Shown here piece by piece: positions 1-14,262 of a stretch of DNA of 64,000 bases; the first letter of the stretch is position 1, and each line of letters begins with the position of its first letter. The stretch is taken from the NCBI GenBank assembly GCA_013398275.1, contig VZSE01000755.1, positions 1,104,271 to 1,168,270 on the forward strand, in the 5' to 3' direction. The notes below the pieces were generated by a model. That model had not been told where the DNA came from, did no database searches, and saw nothing but the letters and a program-made list of their open reading frames with translations. Both the position numbers and the translations under genes were made by a program. Source of the stretch: Promerops cafer. Its lineage: Eukaryota; Chordata; Aves; Passeriformes; Nectariniidae.

Positions 1-1839
1 AGGTGAAGCAGCGAGAAAACTCCCACTGCTGGAGGTGGGAAGATGGGGAAGAGGGAAAATGTGTCAGCACGGCTCCTCCAGGCAGCACACGCGGACACTC
101 GAGTGACTCCGGCCGTGCTCCCTCCTGTGCGCGGCGCTCCGCAGCCCATGACCCAGGGCGGGGAGGGATGCTGCCAGTACACGGGGGCAGAACCTGCTGC
201 AGGGAGCCAAAGGCAGACAGAGACCCGCAGGAAACACCCCGTGGGACTTCGTGTCTGCCGCAGTTCTGCTTGCGAGATGTCACCTGGCACAGGGGACGCT
301 GCTGCTCTGCCAGGGTGTGTGACAGTGATGGATACGGTGATGTCCCACTCGGTCCCCGTCGTCGCAGCCCTGTATTAAATCCTGTCCTGGCATTGCCCTG
401 GGACCAGTTTCGGGGTTCACTGCTGGACTCTCCATCTTTGGAACAGTTGTTTCCACCCATCTGCTGAGCAGGGGCTTATGTCTGCCTTCCCCTGCTGATG
501 AGAGGGGAAGAAAACTCAGGAGGAGGTCCCAGCTAATCTGGTCCTGCCTCCAGGACATTTCCTTGTGCAGGGATTAAAAGAGAAACAAAGTGGATTAAGG
601 TCTCTGCAGCTCAGTTCTTCCCTGATCCTCCAGGCATTTCCACCCATGCAGATGCTTGTACTGGTGCTCGAGCAGCCCTTTGGCTGGAGGCACAGGAGGG
701 AAAACCATGTGGGCTGAAGTTTTGGGAACAGAGGAGCCGATGAAGCTGGACTCTCAGAAAGCAGCTCCCACAGTCCTCGGGGTGGGGGATGGCTCAGCAC
801 TGCCCTGACAAAGCAAACCCAGACTGAACACACCATGACTTTCTACATTTATTCACATTTTCTTTGGGTTTCTGAGCTTTTGTGCCTGTCTGCATCATTA
901 TTTCCAGGCCTCCTCCTGGAGTATGAAATCTCACAAGGTGCTCCTGGTACAAAGGAAAGCTGCAAGTCAAGGAATAACCAACACTGGAGGGAGAAGGCAG
1001 CAGACACCACAAGGCTGGTGGGAATTAGCAATTTCACAAACTATGACTTGTGAGCAAATTCCCTGCTGGAAGCTGGCTGCAGCTCTCCCTGAGCCAGCTG
1101 TCTGCCCAGCCTGGGCAAGCACACACACAAATCTATGAGCTCGCTTGGGCCAGCCCTTGGGTCTGGAGCCCCATCTGGGCACTGCAGGAGTTGGCTGCTG
1201 AAATCTGCCCTGAGCCCAGCGAGGAGCCCCTCCCCAGCACTGCCTTCCTTGATGCTGTGGGGCTTTTACCAGCAAAGCCCCATCATTACACTCCTGCCCC
1301 ATCCAGGGTGCAGCAGGTTTGGGTTGATGGTCCTGTGGCAATCAGGAGGAGCTCTGGAAGCACACAGTCTGTCCTGAGGGACTGTGTTACTTTGCCTACT
1401 CACAGCCAAAGAGGTGGATCAAAGGGAAAATATCAAGCTGCAATGGCTGGGACTTGAAGCTGTGTCACTGCACCTCTGCAGGACTTCCTCAGCTGGGGAA
1501 AAGCTACAGCAGGATGGGATGCTCCAAAACAGGGGGGACCCCACTTTGTGCCTGGGGTGAAGGTGGGAGAGCTGTGCCCTGGGCACACAGACACTGTTGT
1601 TGTGCTGGGAATAGGGTCCAGATCTCCGTGCAGGACAGACCATACTTCCTCAGGTGGCAAAAAATCCTCCAGGCTCCAAAACAGGCAGCCCCATGTCAGC
1701 CATGGGGCAGGCAGATGCACGGGGCTCAGGGGCTCGGGGACAGGCCAGGGGAAAGGGCAGGAGAGGGAATCAAGGCCCTAAAGTGAAGCAGAAACACAAA
1801 GGAAATTTTCCCTCTGTCATTTAGCTGGCAGAAGGTGAC

Positions 1840-2100
1840 ACTGGGCTTGTCACCCGCTTTCATTACGTCTCCAGGGCTTTTCATGCAAATTCAGGCAAAC
1901 AATTTCTCGGTTCCCTTTTAGCACTCTGGGAGGGCCAATTTCATTTCAGGAGCAGTGGGGAACAATAATCATCTTGAAGTGTCTTCCATCCTGAGAGACG
2001 CAGATAAGAGCTGTGCAGTGGACTAACAGCACTAATTTGACGTTTTCAGCTGATAGCTTTGCAGATGACAAAAATCAGACACCATAAAAAGCTGGTAAAC
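1840..2100. promoter_or_regulatory. Candidate conserved noncoding element with octamer motif
   Basis: AT-rich block within GC-rich DNA with a perfect octamer ATGCAAAT at 1,883-1,890, plus CATTACGTC, AGATAAG and TAATTTG. Regulatory role is only suggested by motif density. Confidence 0.25.
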
Positions 2101-4187
2101 TCCATAGCAGCAGGGTTACCCCCTCCTGCACATCCCTCCCGCTCCCCTCCTCTACCCTGAGAGTGAGATGAAATGCTGTCCCTGAGGTCACTGCTGCTCA
2201 TTGCCATGGGGAGGGGGCTTTGCTCTGGTTGGGGCAGGTTTGGCTGCTGGCTGAGCCCTGGGAAAGGAGCAGGACATGGCTGTGGCAGGCAGGGAGCTGC
2301 AGATCAGTCTGGTAGATGCAGTCTAGCCCATTTGTGCTGCACTTCTTCTTGGGAAAAAGAATATCACCTGTCTTCTACCTTTTTGGAGAAGGTGCTGGTC
2401 ATGTATCCAAAGGGAAAGGGTTCATTTTAGCGCTCTGAGATACCAGCTGAGATTCCTGATCCAGTTCATGGAACCAAGCAAGGAAAATCCCACTTCAGCA
2501 AACCTTTCCGAGGTATTTTTCTGATCCCCTCAGCTGTCTGAGCCCATGAAAATTTTGTAGGCAGTTGCCCTTGTCCCCCTGCCATGGACAATGCCAGCCC
2601 CTTGGCTCACCCAGGGATGCACAGGTTTGCCTTGCAGCTCAGTAAATCCAGCTCCCTTCACAGGAGGGGTGGCTGGGTGCCCAATCCAGCTGGGTACCCA
2701 AGCCGTGGGTGGGTGCTGCTGCTATTTGGGAAATCAAGTGGCAAAGGGACAGAAAATGGCTGTAAATGTATCCCCAGGGGAGTCAGGCAGGGGCTGGCCC
2801 AGTGGGAAATGGAGCCACTGAAACCTCAGCAATTTGACTGGTCCAGAGCTGTGTGTCCAGACAGGATCAGCTCCCTCTGCTCTGCCCAGAGGCAGAGAGT
2901 ACAGCTGGGCTGCTCCCCACAGTGACAGTGTCTGCCTTCTCCAGCCAGCCTGCCCCAGGTTAAATTGCTGTCCTGGAGGGCTTTCCCTGATGTCCAGCCC
3001 CAAATGTTCTTGCTGCTGCTTCAGTCCATCCTGCCTTGTCCAGCAGAGGATGGAGAACGGGCACCTCCCTTTCTTGACATCACTTTTCCCTTTATCTCCT
3101 TATTACAGCCTGCTCTTTTTGAGCCTGAAGCCCAGTTTTGCCAGCCAGTCTTCCATGTGGCCCTCCTGGTCCCTCTCTGTCCCCTCCTGCATCTGGTGAG
3201 GGTGCTCTTCCCTCCATGGGTCCCTCTGATGGGTATTAATCCCACTCCCAGGCACACACCAGCAACCTGGAAAGCTGCACATCAAGCTTCAGTGGAGGAT
3301 TCATTTCCCTGAGGTCCCTTTTTTTTTCTATTTCCCTCCTTAGATAAAAGAAAAGATTGAGTGACCAAGCCATATATGAATCCAGCTGGGCACAGTTTCT
3401 GAGTTTTGATTTCTGCCAGGCGTGAAGTTTAGGGAAAAAAAACAGAGACAAAGGCACTGATTTCTCCCAGGTGCAAGCAGAGTCCAGCTTGTGGAGCACA
3501 GCAGGGCTTGTTCACATGAAGTTAAGCTGAGCCACAGGCACTGGGAACAGCAGCTAATTAAACTGGTGACACTGGGGCAGGCTGGGCAGGGCATGCTGCA
3601 GAGATCAGGGGTCTTGCTGGCAGAAGACATCTGCTGCCAGCTGGGAAATGAAACCCCACCCAATACTCAAGAATGTGATTTTGAAGCCATTTTTGTACCT
3701 GAATTGGGGTGAAATGCAATATCAGATTTTTTTTTTCCATGGGAGGAGATATTCAGCACAGCTTTAGGAGAGCTCAGTGGGGTTTCTCAGCTCAACATGT
3801 GACTGCTCAACCGGTGCCCATTAATTTTGTTTTCTCCCTGAAGGCAGAAATGGGACTAGGCGAATGTCTCTGGCTCTCCCACCCTTTCTCCCAGAGGAAA
3901 CTCATATTTTTTCATCAATCTTGAAATATTCCCAAGGAAAAAATGTTCATTTTTATGAGAGTGGCATTAGAGCCAGCAAACTGTAACCATGGGAAATTCC
4001 TACCTGATATGAAATTCACCTCACTCACCTGAGCTTCAATTGTTTTCTGCCTCTTTTTTTAATTATTATTTTGACCACAGCTGCTGAGGACAGGCACTGT
4101 TCCCCCTGGGGCTGCTATGACTCTCCTGTGGGAGGAAGGGCAGAGATGCCCAGCCCAGACTGAGTCCTTCAACAGTTTGGGAAAGAA

Positions 4188-4238
4188 GAATACCAAGTGG
4201 AAGTTGGTTTGAAGCACATGAATACCAAGTGGAAGTTG
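4188..4238. repeat. Short direct repeat, 19 bp at 32-bp spacing
   Basis: GAATACCAAGTGGAAGTTG occurs at 4,188-4,206 and 4,220-4,238. This is a small tandem duplication in intergenic DNA. Confidence 0.9.
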
Positions 4239-5280
4239 CAGAGCACCTGCAGCTCTGCTTCTATCCCACATCTATGCCACCCTTTTTTTTTTTGTTTGGA
4301 TTGCTGATAGCAAGCACCCCTTTGAGATTTCCCTTCAAGTCTCTGCTAAAGCTGGAGGTGTCATTTTCCTGATATAATTTTTGAGTTGCACTGCACCAGC
4401 CCAGCTTGGCTTTGGTCCTGCAGCAGCTGTGTGCTGCAGACACCTGGCGTGGGGAGGAGATGGCCTCAGCCATGCTCCATCAGCATCCCTTGCTCCACCT
4501 CACATTGCCCAGTGCCTGCAAAGGCTGGTCCCCTCCTCCTCTGGCATTTACTGTGGCTCTGTCACAAAAAACAACCAGCCCTACTTGCTTTGTCCCTTGC
4601 AGGGAAACCATACAAGATTCCTCATTTTGCTCCCAGATGTAATGGAATGTAATAAAGGATTACTGTCTTGCTGGCCTGGCTGGTTGCTGTTCTGGGGAGG
4701 GAGACTTTATAGTGTGGTGGTAAAACCTTGCTGGTGCAGGTTATGTGTTACCCATGAATCTCAGGTGGGTGACACTATTCTTATTTTCCACAGGCAGATT
4801 TCATAGGAAGGGGCTACCAGAGATCCCCCCTCTCAGCTCTGGGGCAGTGCCAGCTCTCTCAGTGCCAGTGCTGATCAATATTGCCTCTCCTGCTTTCAAT
4901 CCCTCCCACTGACCCTGCTCTCAGAGCTGGGATTAACATCCCAGCATCTCCCCTCAACCTCCTCTGCTCCAAACTGAGCCCTTTTCCCTGGCTTAGGGGC
5001 TCTGGAAATGTGTGTCCAGCACACCCAGGGTTGTGTCCCTGCAGTGGCTTCTGCACAGGAGCCCTGGGAATCAGCAGGGAATGTGCAGGGCACTTAGACA
5101 CGGGAGATAACACTGCTGAGATATTTACACTGCCCACTGACCAATTTCTCATCTTGCCAGAGGGCAGGCTCAGCCCTGCCATGCCCTGGCTGCTGCAAGG
5201 AGGAGAGCTCCTGCTATGGGAAAGGCTTTCCATGCCTCTGCAGTTGGATCATGTAAAAAATTCCTCCTTTCTTTAGGTTT

Positions 5281-5345
5281 ATTTTATTTTATTTTATTTT
5301 ATTTTATTTTATTTTATTTTATTTTATTTTATTTTATTTTATTTT
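5281..5345. repeat. (ATTTT)13 microsatellite
   Basis: Thirteen uninterrupted ATTTT units over 65 bp, then a GTTTTTTT tail. A perfect array of this length suggests it is polymorphic. Confidence 0.97.
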
Positions 5346-8300
5346 GTTTTTTTAGCAGTAAGGAGGAGGGTGTTGATGAGAGAAGTGGCACTGGAGGGAG
5401 CAGAGCTTGGGGAAGCCCATGAGGAGGTTGAGCAAAGCTGCCCCATCCCATGCAGGGTCAGCCCTGCCTGCAGGCTGCCTGTCGAGGGGCTGTGCCAGTC
5501 CTGTAAACCCCCAGGCACTCCTCCCTGCTCTTTCCCAGGGAACGATAATGATCTGGTACTTGCTGAGATAGAAAGTGGCTCTGGGAAGTGCATCCTTGTA
5601 AGGGACACCCCCAGACTCTGCACCTGCCTCGGCGCTGTCACAGACCACATTGCACCTGGGATTTTTCCCTCGAGGGGAAAAAAAATCCAGTATTTGGTTA
5701 AACAAGAGGAGCAATATTTGGAAAGTGTAAGCAAAAGCATTGAAAGGTCCTCATCTCTGCAAGCTGTTGGAAATGAGGGTGTGGAAAGGGAGCTGTGGCC
5801 CTTGTCCTTCCTGGAGAGATGCTGAAGGAGCAAGGCTGCAGTAGCAGCATCCCTTTGTCCTTTGGTGCCCAGCCTGGGACTCCAGCTAAATAAAAACTCA
5901 AAGCTAAAGTGTTAACCCCACAAAATCGAGGGGGTAGAGATTTTTGATGGGTCTTCTTCCTTACGCTGTGGCTGGGGGGGCGGGCTGGCGGGTGAGTCTC
6001 ATTAGCCCAGTTCCAGGAAAATGCAGATGAGGCTGTGTTTTGGGACTCCTGCTTCTGGGATGGGGCTGGATCCAGACTCAGCCTGCAGAGAATGCTGGCT
6101 GCCTGGCAGGGACCTCCCAAATTCTCCCCATGATCTCAGCTGAAGGATGCTCTTTGCTTCCCTTCTTAAGAAAACTGCAGGAAGGTTCATCCCCAGTGGC
6201 CTCTGGGGATCCCTCAGCCTTCATGGCTGCTGTCCCCAAAACCACAGAGCCAAATTCACATCTGGATGGAGCCTTTGCTTCCTCTGCCATGAGGCAGCTC
6301 CTCCTGGAGCAGCTTGGGCACACGCTGGAGATGGCTCACACCTTCCCCACCTGAATCCTTGGTTTGGCATCATTAACAAATAATACCCTGGTGCTTTTTA
6401 TGTTGTTGTTTTGTTTCCCCCCCGACCCAATTCAAGCTTCTGACTTTGTGCAGCTCTTGGCTGCTTTCTCAGTCCCCAGCTGGTCATCCAGGACTGCTGC
6501 ATTAGTCCTTAGCCCTCCAGCCAAGGATGCTTTTTGCCATTGTCCCCAGTAAGCAGGGCTTTGCTGAAACTGGTGTTAACAGATGACAGCAGAAATAGCT
6601 CAGAAGACTTTTAAAACCCCGCTGCTCTTGAAACTTTTATTTAGCTGCAATAGCTCCTGTGTGATCCCTGCTTGGGTTGCTTGAACAACAGCTGGAGACT
6701 AATGTGGGCTGTGACTCTGGGGGACAACCAAAGCCAGAGAAAAAGGCCAGCAAGGATAGTGGCAAAACTGATGATCTTGCTAAGGAAAGCTGTAACAGAA
6801 AACCCAGAGCTGCCCATAAATCCCATCACCTTGTTATGCTCCTGAGCAAAAAAACAAAGCCAAGGTAAAAAACCATCACAGAAAGTACCCTGCTGTAAAG
6901 CCTGTGTATTGTAAAACTCAAGACATAAAAATAATAATAAAGTTGCAGGAAAATCTGGAGGCACGAGCTCTGACCCAGCAATAACAGAGCATCCCAGGCA
7001 CGTTGTGGGCAGGAGAAGGCAGCCAGTGAGGTTTCAGCATCAGGCTGTGGGGTCTGACTGGCAAAACGTGGTCTCCCATGTGTTCAGCTAATTAAAATTC
7101 CTCGGACTAAGAAATAATCATATGCATTATGAAGCGTTTCCCCCCTGCTAATATTTTAATTGCCAGCTACTCCCTGCTCAGGGTGGGGAAAGGGGAGTAA
7201 GAAGTTGAGAAGTCACAGTGAATCATCCAAAGGAACAGATGGAGTGAGGAGGGGACGAGGGGACCGGGCAGGGATTAGCACTCCACACACGCCTCCCCAC
7301 ACAGCCCCCCTCACCGCAGGGCTTCTCTCTCAGCACAGCGAGGAGAAACCTGTTCAAACAACAGGTCTTGCATTAATATCTCATTCTCCATAAATAAATC
7401 AATAAAGGAAGCTCTGTTTGGCTGCTCCTCCTCTGAGTCACTTAGGAGCCCCGTGATGCTTCAGGTCCTGCTTCATCCCTGCGCTTTCCCTCCTTGGCTG
7501 GACGTTGGTGGGAAGGGGACATCACCATCCCCTCTCTTGCATGGGCTGAGAGAGGCTGTGCAAGCCCTTCTGAGCTCTGCAGGTGCCCCATTCTTTTTCG
7601 GGGAGCACATCTCATCCCTGGGGAGCAGCATGGCCCAGAGGTTTGAAGTTTTGCCATTTGTTTACAGCATCGATGCTTTAGAGTTACAGAGTCAAAAAGG
7701 AAAGTTTCAAGCCTGCTGCTAAGTCCCTTACAAACAAATGACTTGGGAAACATATTGGGGTGCTGGGGGGATGTGCTGCTGTGTATTTCCACAGAGGTTA
7801 GAGAGGGAGCTGGCATGGTCCTGTGGGAACAGGGCTGCTGGGATTCTGCACCCAGGGTGGCCCCATCCCAACATGCAGGCTGTGAAACCGAAGAGGGTTT
7901 GGCAAAAGATGAAGTGGCTAATTAAGAGCCTCGAAGATGAAAATGTTGTGATGGGAGCATGGGGACAAGAACAATTCCCACTGAACATCTGCAAAACATC
8001 TGGGCTTTGGATGGCTTTGCCTGCAGTTGGCTTGGGAATTTAACATGACACTCAAGAGAGCAGGGGTGGGAAACCCAGAACCTGCTTTGCCTTTTCTCCA
8101 TATGTGCTTGCAGGCTCCCTGTCATTTTTGTGGTGTGTTTACTCTTTTTTTTCCAACAGCTTGTGTCTTATTGAAGAATTATGATCTAAACCACTGAGGC
8201 CCTGAGGGACCAGGGCTCTGAGCAGAGAAATGCCATGTAACACCTCCCAGGGTGGATGGATGCTGGCAGATACTGCACTAGAACAAGAAGTTCAGGTGGT

Positions 8301-9280
8301 TTAAGATAAACAGCATGTGCTGGGTTTTAATCCACATGCAGAGCTGCTCTGGTTTCTGACAAAGACAAGGAACTGGCATTTCTGACTCTGCAGCTCATGA
8401 AAATTACTTACAGCAAAAATTACCTACAGGAAGCTGTGTGTGCAGCCCTTGATCATCACGGTGTCCCACAGTGGAGATTTCTGCTTTCTTGGAGTATTTG
8501 TTCAGGTGTCCAGAGCTGAGCAGCTGCTCAAGGCAAGAGCAGTTTTGCCTGATGATGGATCAGCCACAGGGCTGAGTGTGAGCTCTGCCAGGAGCAGCAT
8601 TACAGGGGGTGATTGTCCCAAAGGGAGCAGAGCCAGCCCCTCGTTCTCTCTCATGTCTCAGGTGGGTCATCTGGAGGCACATCAGCTCCTCTGACAGAAG
8701 GAAACCCTTTTCCAACCAGTGGGTCTGTGCACTCAACATTGCAACTCACAGTCTTTTCAGGGCAGCTCACCTCAAGCCCCTCATCTCACTGGGTGTCCTT
8801 GTTGTCCTTGTCTGTGTTTGGTATCCCTTTGCTCCCTGGTGCATGCAAAAGTGCTTGCCACCCCTCCTGTGCAGCTCTTGTACCTGAGTCCCGAGTGTGA
8901 GCCTAGCCCTTGAGCTCTCATTTTTAAGAAATCAAAGTACTCTTTCTCCAGCACCGAGCCTTCCCCCTGTCCCCTTGCTGCCTGCATGTTCAGTGAGGCA
9001 GCAGAGGCTGCTGAGAGTATTGAGGGGACCCTGCAGGGCAGGTGTGACTCAGGATAAATCCTGGTTACTAACCCTAAAATCTTTAAAAACATAAACAACT
9101 GATATGCCGTGGACTTCTTCTCCTCTCTGGCTCCCAGATACCTTGGGAGTGCATGAACAAAGGGCTGTGTTCCACCTATGAATCCCCTATAGTGATCAGC
9201 TGTGTTGAGCATGTTATGCTCTGTTAGGAGCAGGTAAATACTGTCAATGGACGTGTTAGGATTGCAACCTGATGAGCTTC

Positions 9281-9324
9281 TTCCTCTCCTCTCCTCTCCT
9301 CTCCTCTCCTCTCCTCTCCTCTCC
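9281..9324. repeat. (TCTCC)n pentanucleotide microsatellite
   Basis: About 43 bp of uninterrupted CTCTC/TCTCC pentamers, pure pyrimidine on this strand. The same motif recurs at 12,541. Confidence 0.95.
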
Positions 9325-12300
9325 CTGGCAGCTCCTTTGATGTGTCCATAACTCAGGGCTGGTGGAGCTCAGCACAGTCCCAGCGGGTTCCAAGGTGATC
9401 AATAATGAGTAGGAATTAATGCACTGGAAATGATAGATTCAGAGTCAGTTTGGAGAGTGGCTGTGGACTGTCACTGCTGCTTGGCCTCGTGGGGACAGCA
9501 GGGCAAGCTGTGGGTCACAGGCAGCTCCCAGGGCATTCCCTGCATCTGTCTGGGCTCAGAGAGGTGCACATCATCTTGGCTGAGCTGGCTGAAGTTAAAC
9601 AGGTCATGCAGACCTTCCCAGGAGCCTGGGGATGTCTGTCCAGGATGATAAAGGTGAAATAAATCCCAGCCTCAAGGCACCTTGTGCCTGGGCTTCCAGG
9701 CAGAAAAGCAAAGCTCCTTATGGACTGGAGATAAAACTGAGACCCTGTTGAAGCTCTTTAAAGCGTGGCTGGCTGCAGAGCAGAGCAGAGCAGCCTTGAT
9801 CTGGCAGCAGGACCTTTCCTAACTTTTCCCTGGGTGATGCCCAGCCTCAGCTGTGGTGGCTGCACTCCACCAGGTCGGCTGAAGGAGTCCTGGCTTTGTG
9901 TTTAGCAGGGGGAAAGCAGCCTGCTAAATATCCCTCTCCTGCAGCCACTAAATATTGCTCTAATAATCAAAAGGCTTTTCATCTCTCTAAACCATGTCCT
10001 GCTAATTCTTCCTGCAGACACAACCCAGAACCCATCCTCTCCCACCTCACTCCTTTTCCACTTTCTCTGACCCTTCATTGCCTAATAAATGCTGTCTGAT
10101 TCAATTCTGGAATCCTGTGCTGTCGTGGTGGTCCTGCCCAGGACAGGCACCATCCCTGGCTTGCCTGGGCTCCTGTCCCCAAGTCCTGCAGGAGCAGCAC
10201 TGCTGAGGGGATGGGGCCAAGTGGAGGGGCTGGAGCAGTAGCAGAAAGCTCCTGGATCCATGCACTGGGGAGGTGGAAGAGCCCTTTGACAGCCAGGTCC
10301 TTGCTGCAGAGAAGGAGCTGTTTCTGAGAGAGCCATGATCAGGAGATGACCTCTCTCAGTGCAGAATTGGTTCATCTCTTTGGCCAAGCAAGCAAAATGG
10401 AGCCACATTTTGGGCTGTCACCCCAAAGCAGTGATTGATGGCACTGAGGGGACAGGGGCCAGTGATATAGTGATATTACTGGGGTGATTAGTGGCCTCAG
10501 AGCTTCAGGAAGGGTGGAGGATGGCACTGTGTGGGCTGTGGTACTGGCACACACCCAGATGTGGTCCCTGCCTTTGCCTCCCCTCTGGGAGGCACTGGGG
10601 GAGGCAGCACTCACAGCAGACACATCTGCACCTCTCCATGTCCTGGGGTTGCCAGCGTTGCTGTCATCTGAACAGCACTTCTGTTCTCTTCTGCACCAAA
10701 GAGAGATCTCTCCATTTGCAGCTAGCACAGCCAGAGGGTCACGTATTTTTGGCAGCTGCTGAGATGAGCAGTCTGCAGGAAGCTTCCTGCTTCATCTGCC
10801 GTGGTGATCCAACCAACTCCAAATGTCTTCTGTGAGCTGGAGACAGCAAAGGGCTCCTTTGGCAGGCTGAGCCCACCCTCACACCCTGGACTGTGATGTT
10901 ATAAACATGAAATCTCCTCAGGGCTGCCTAGAAAAAAGCTCCAAATCACAAATACCCGCCATTACAGTGAGATGGCCAAGCAAACAGCTTCTTGCAGCAG
11001 CACTGCCTTTTAAGTGCTCTCAGCTGGGGTCTGATGCAGCTTCTTTGAGTTTGTCGTTCAAGGGAGAAAACAAATCCATTTTTATTTTAAACAGCAAAAT
11101 CTTGGTCACTGCCCAGATTCACTGACTCAAACTCCTGTGGCATGACAAATGTTTTACCCAGGGAGTAAGAAAAGTGCTTATCTTTTATGGGGAGGGTGGG
11201 TGGGTGCCTGGTTCCATCCCCTCCCAGCAGGAGCTCTGTGCACGTTGCTCCCAGCAGCTCTCCAGGCACTGTGGCGAGCTTCCCCGAACACTTTAGTGCA
11301 TAATAGGACTGGTTCAATAATCCCATTACAGCCTGTCTTCAGGATGCCAGGACTAATTGGCAGGCACTGGGACCTTCATCCCCAGCTGGAATTTTATTGC
11401 TCATCACAATTAACCACAGTGCTGAAGTCCCTCGGCCCCACAGGTGCCATTGGCTCAGTCTGGAGCCGTGTCCTCGCTGGGCACTTTGGGGGCCCCATTG
11501 CACCCGGTCCCCAGCCCCCAGCAGGGAAAGTTCCTGGTTATTGCTGCAGCTGATCTGCCTTTACTTCACACAGTTTGCAGCTTAATGGGGTTTCTTTTGC
11601 GCATGTCCAGCTGGGGCTGCTTCTGCATGGAGCACTGGCTGGAAGCCACCGTGCCAGCAGAGCTGGGGCAGCCAAGGACAGCCCCAGCCTGGCGCTTGGC
11701 TGTGGCGATGGGACGGGCAAGAACAGCCCGAGCAGGCACTGCCAGTCCGAGGGGCTGTAGGAGGGGCTGTCATTAGCCTTTGCTGGGCTGGTGACATTTC
11801 TCTATCGCAGCTCTTGCCCTCACCAAACTGCCCTTCTCAGCAGAGCACTTGACACGTGCTTCACTTTGAAGGCAGGCAGAGACACAGCTCACCCCAGTGC
11901 ACCCAGGCACGTTTGTTAAAGTCTGGGGTTTGGGTATTTTCCTGATCTAAAGTGGTTAAACAGCAACTGTGGCTCGTCCTGGTGGCTTGTTTTCATCTGG
12001 GATGTGCCACTTCTAGGGAGTGGCACATCTTTTAGGGAGACAGCAGAGCTGAGGACAAACTCTGACCACGCAGCTGGTGTTGGTTTTATTTCCTCTTAAG
12101 CAATTCAGACTTCAGAGACTCTGTTCCCACTGGGGCACTTGGTGGTGATGAGGAGAAAACTCCTGGCCTCTGTGTTTGCGTTTCCCACCCTCAGACGTGA
12201 CTCAGATCCCAGTGTCACAGACTGAGCCTTCCAAAGCACACCAACCTCCACCCACGGCATGTCCTTCAGCTGGAGACTAATTACAAGATGATACCGGACA

Positions 12301-12540
12301 TGCCAAAACTTTACAAGGCTTCAGAAAGTGATTAGACAAATTCTAGGAAGAAAAAAAAAATCCATCAAGAGCTATTAGGCATCAAGACAAGCTCTGGGAC
12401 CCAGATGGGAGGATGCCAGGAAAATGTCCCTCCAGACTGTCTGTTCTGTCCACTACATCCACTCTTCCAGAACCAGCACTGGGATGTTGGGCTGAAGAGG
12501 CCCTTGGTCTGGCCCAGACACATTGATTTTAGGTTTTACC

Positions 12541-12579
12541 TCCTCTCCTCTCCTCTCCTCTCCTCTCCTCTCCTCTCCC
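12541..12579. repeat. (TCTCC)n pentanucleotide microsatellite, second locus
   Basis: About 39 bp of the same pentamer and the same strand polarity as the array 3.2 kb to the left. Confidence 0.95.
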
Positions 12580-14262
12580 ACTAGGGATTATTGCAGGGTC
12601 TGTGTGCTGTGCAGGGCTCTTTGCCATCGGCTTCTGGAGGTTTTTTAATCAAGAGCTGGTGTCTTCTGCTGCTGGAGCAGAATGTCAGCCACGTCTGGAG
12701 TGCTGCAAAGAAGCCTTTGGGATGATGATCTGTCATGGGGAAAGCAAAGTGTGGCTCTTCAGATAAAAACTTGTAGAAAAGAGGAGAAAAAGGAGGCTGG
12801 AAGAGACTTCTCTTGGTTTTCACAGCTGAGGCTGGCATGCAGGAGTGACAAAGCCTGGAAGCCCACAGGATGCAGCTGGGGAGGGCTGTGCCATTAAGCT
12901 GCACCAGCAGCTGGCTGGGGCTGGGCTTCAGCTGCTGCTGGAGAAAGCACACCACAGGAATGATGGCTTTTATGTCAGATGTGGGCTACAGAATCAGGTA
13001 TCCACTGAGCAGCAACGTCAAATACATTTCAGTACTCTCTTCACTGCTTTTATATTGGATAAACCCCCAGTTCAGTCCATTTCTCCCAGCTAGAGCTGCT
13101 ACTCTAAATAAAACCCTGCCCTCTTTCTGGCTCCAGGTCCTGTGGTCTTGGTTTCAAGCCCATCACCCTGCCCAGCCAGAAGCTGGCAGCACAGTGGGAT
13201 GCTGTGCCCAAAGCCACCCCCGGGAGCCTGCCCTGCCCCCGGGAGAGCCTGATGGCTTCGGTGTCCAGCTCCTGTGACCCCCTGCCTGCGCCTGCCCAGG
13301 GCTGCCCGGCAGGGCACTCACCCACGTTATTTTTTCCAAATAACTGAGCCGCTCCTGTGTCCATCACCTTTTGGAGGACATTGGTCACTGGTTCGCTGCC
13401 TCCTCCCTGCCCCGCTGGGAGGTGCTGCTGGCTTTGGGCTGCCTGCCCCTGGCCGTGTCCCAGGAGGGGACTGGGGGACGGGGAGAGGTGAGCGCTTGGC
13501 TTCTGCCTTCCCGTCTGGTTTTGAGCTGTGATTCCAGCACGGAGCTGTGCGTTGGGGCAGTATTTCACGCCTGCCGGTGTCGGCTGATAAACCTTTGATT
13601 TTCACTTCTGGGAATAATAGCACAGTAATGAATTATATTCACAAGAATAACTGTAATAGTCATAAAACCGCAAATAGAAGAAAATTGTAAATCAGTCACC
13701 CCCTTGTAATGTGCTTGCTTCATCTGAATCACCCTCCCTGGGCAGATTATCAATTTTATTTGGCTTTTCCATCCTAAACTTTTATTAAGTGGGGTGCCTC
13801 ATGCGTAAAGACACCGAGCACAGGCCATATGTTCCAGGGATTTATCTGTTTACTTTGCCTTCTTTCCCTCCCTCTCCCCTCCCTCTCCTGGCTCTCAGGA
13901 CCTGCAGGCAGCTGACCTCGGACCATAAAAGACACATGTCCCCAGTGTCACTTTACCTTTATTATGCAAAAAAAGAAATAAGGCTGTCAGTGATGCACAG
14001 GCCTTCCTCTGTGCCGTGCAGCATTAGCCAGACCCTGCAGCATGTTTAGACTTCCATGTAATTAAAATAGAAAGCCATTAGCATAGCTCTAGGGTAATCA
14101 AGGGGACACATCCTCAACCCCAGTGTGTCCTGGGCTGTGGCACGAAGATGCTGCTGGTCCCAGTCCATGGGACAATGCTCATCCTGAGCCCTGTGGGTAA
14201 ATGGGACAGCCCCTAGGCTCAGAGGGGGGTGAGAGGCAGCAGGAAAGCATCAGGGGCAGGAC

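Larger units (their letters stand above)
1..5280. other. Intergenic DNA, no gene recognised
   Basis: All open frames are short and overlap on several strands. None resembles a known family. An AT-rich motif-bearing block at about 1,840-2,100 is the only distinctive part. Confidence 0.6.
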
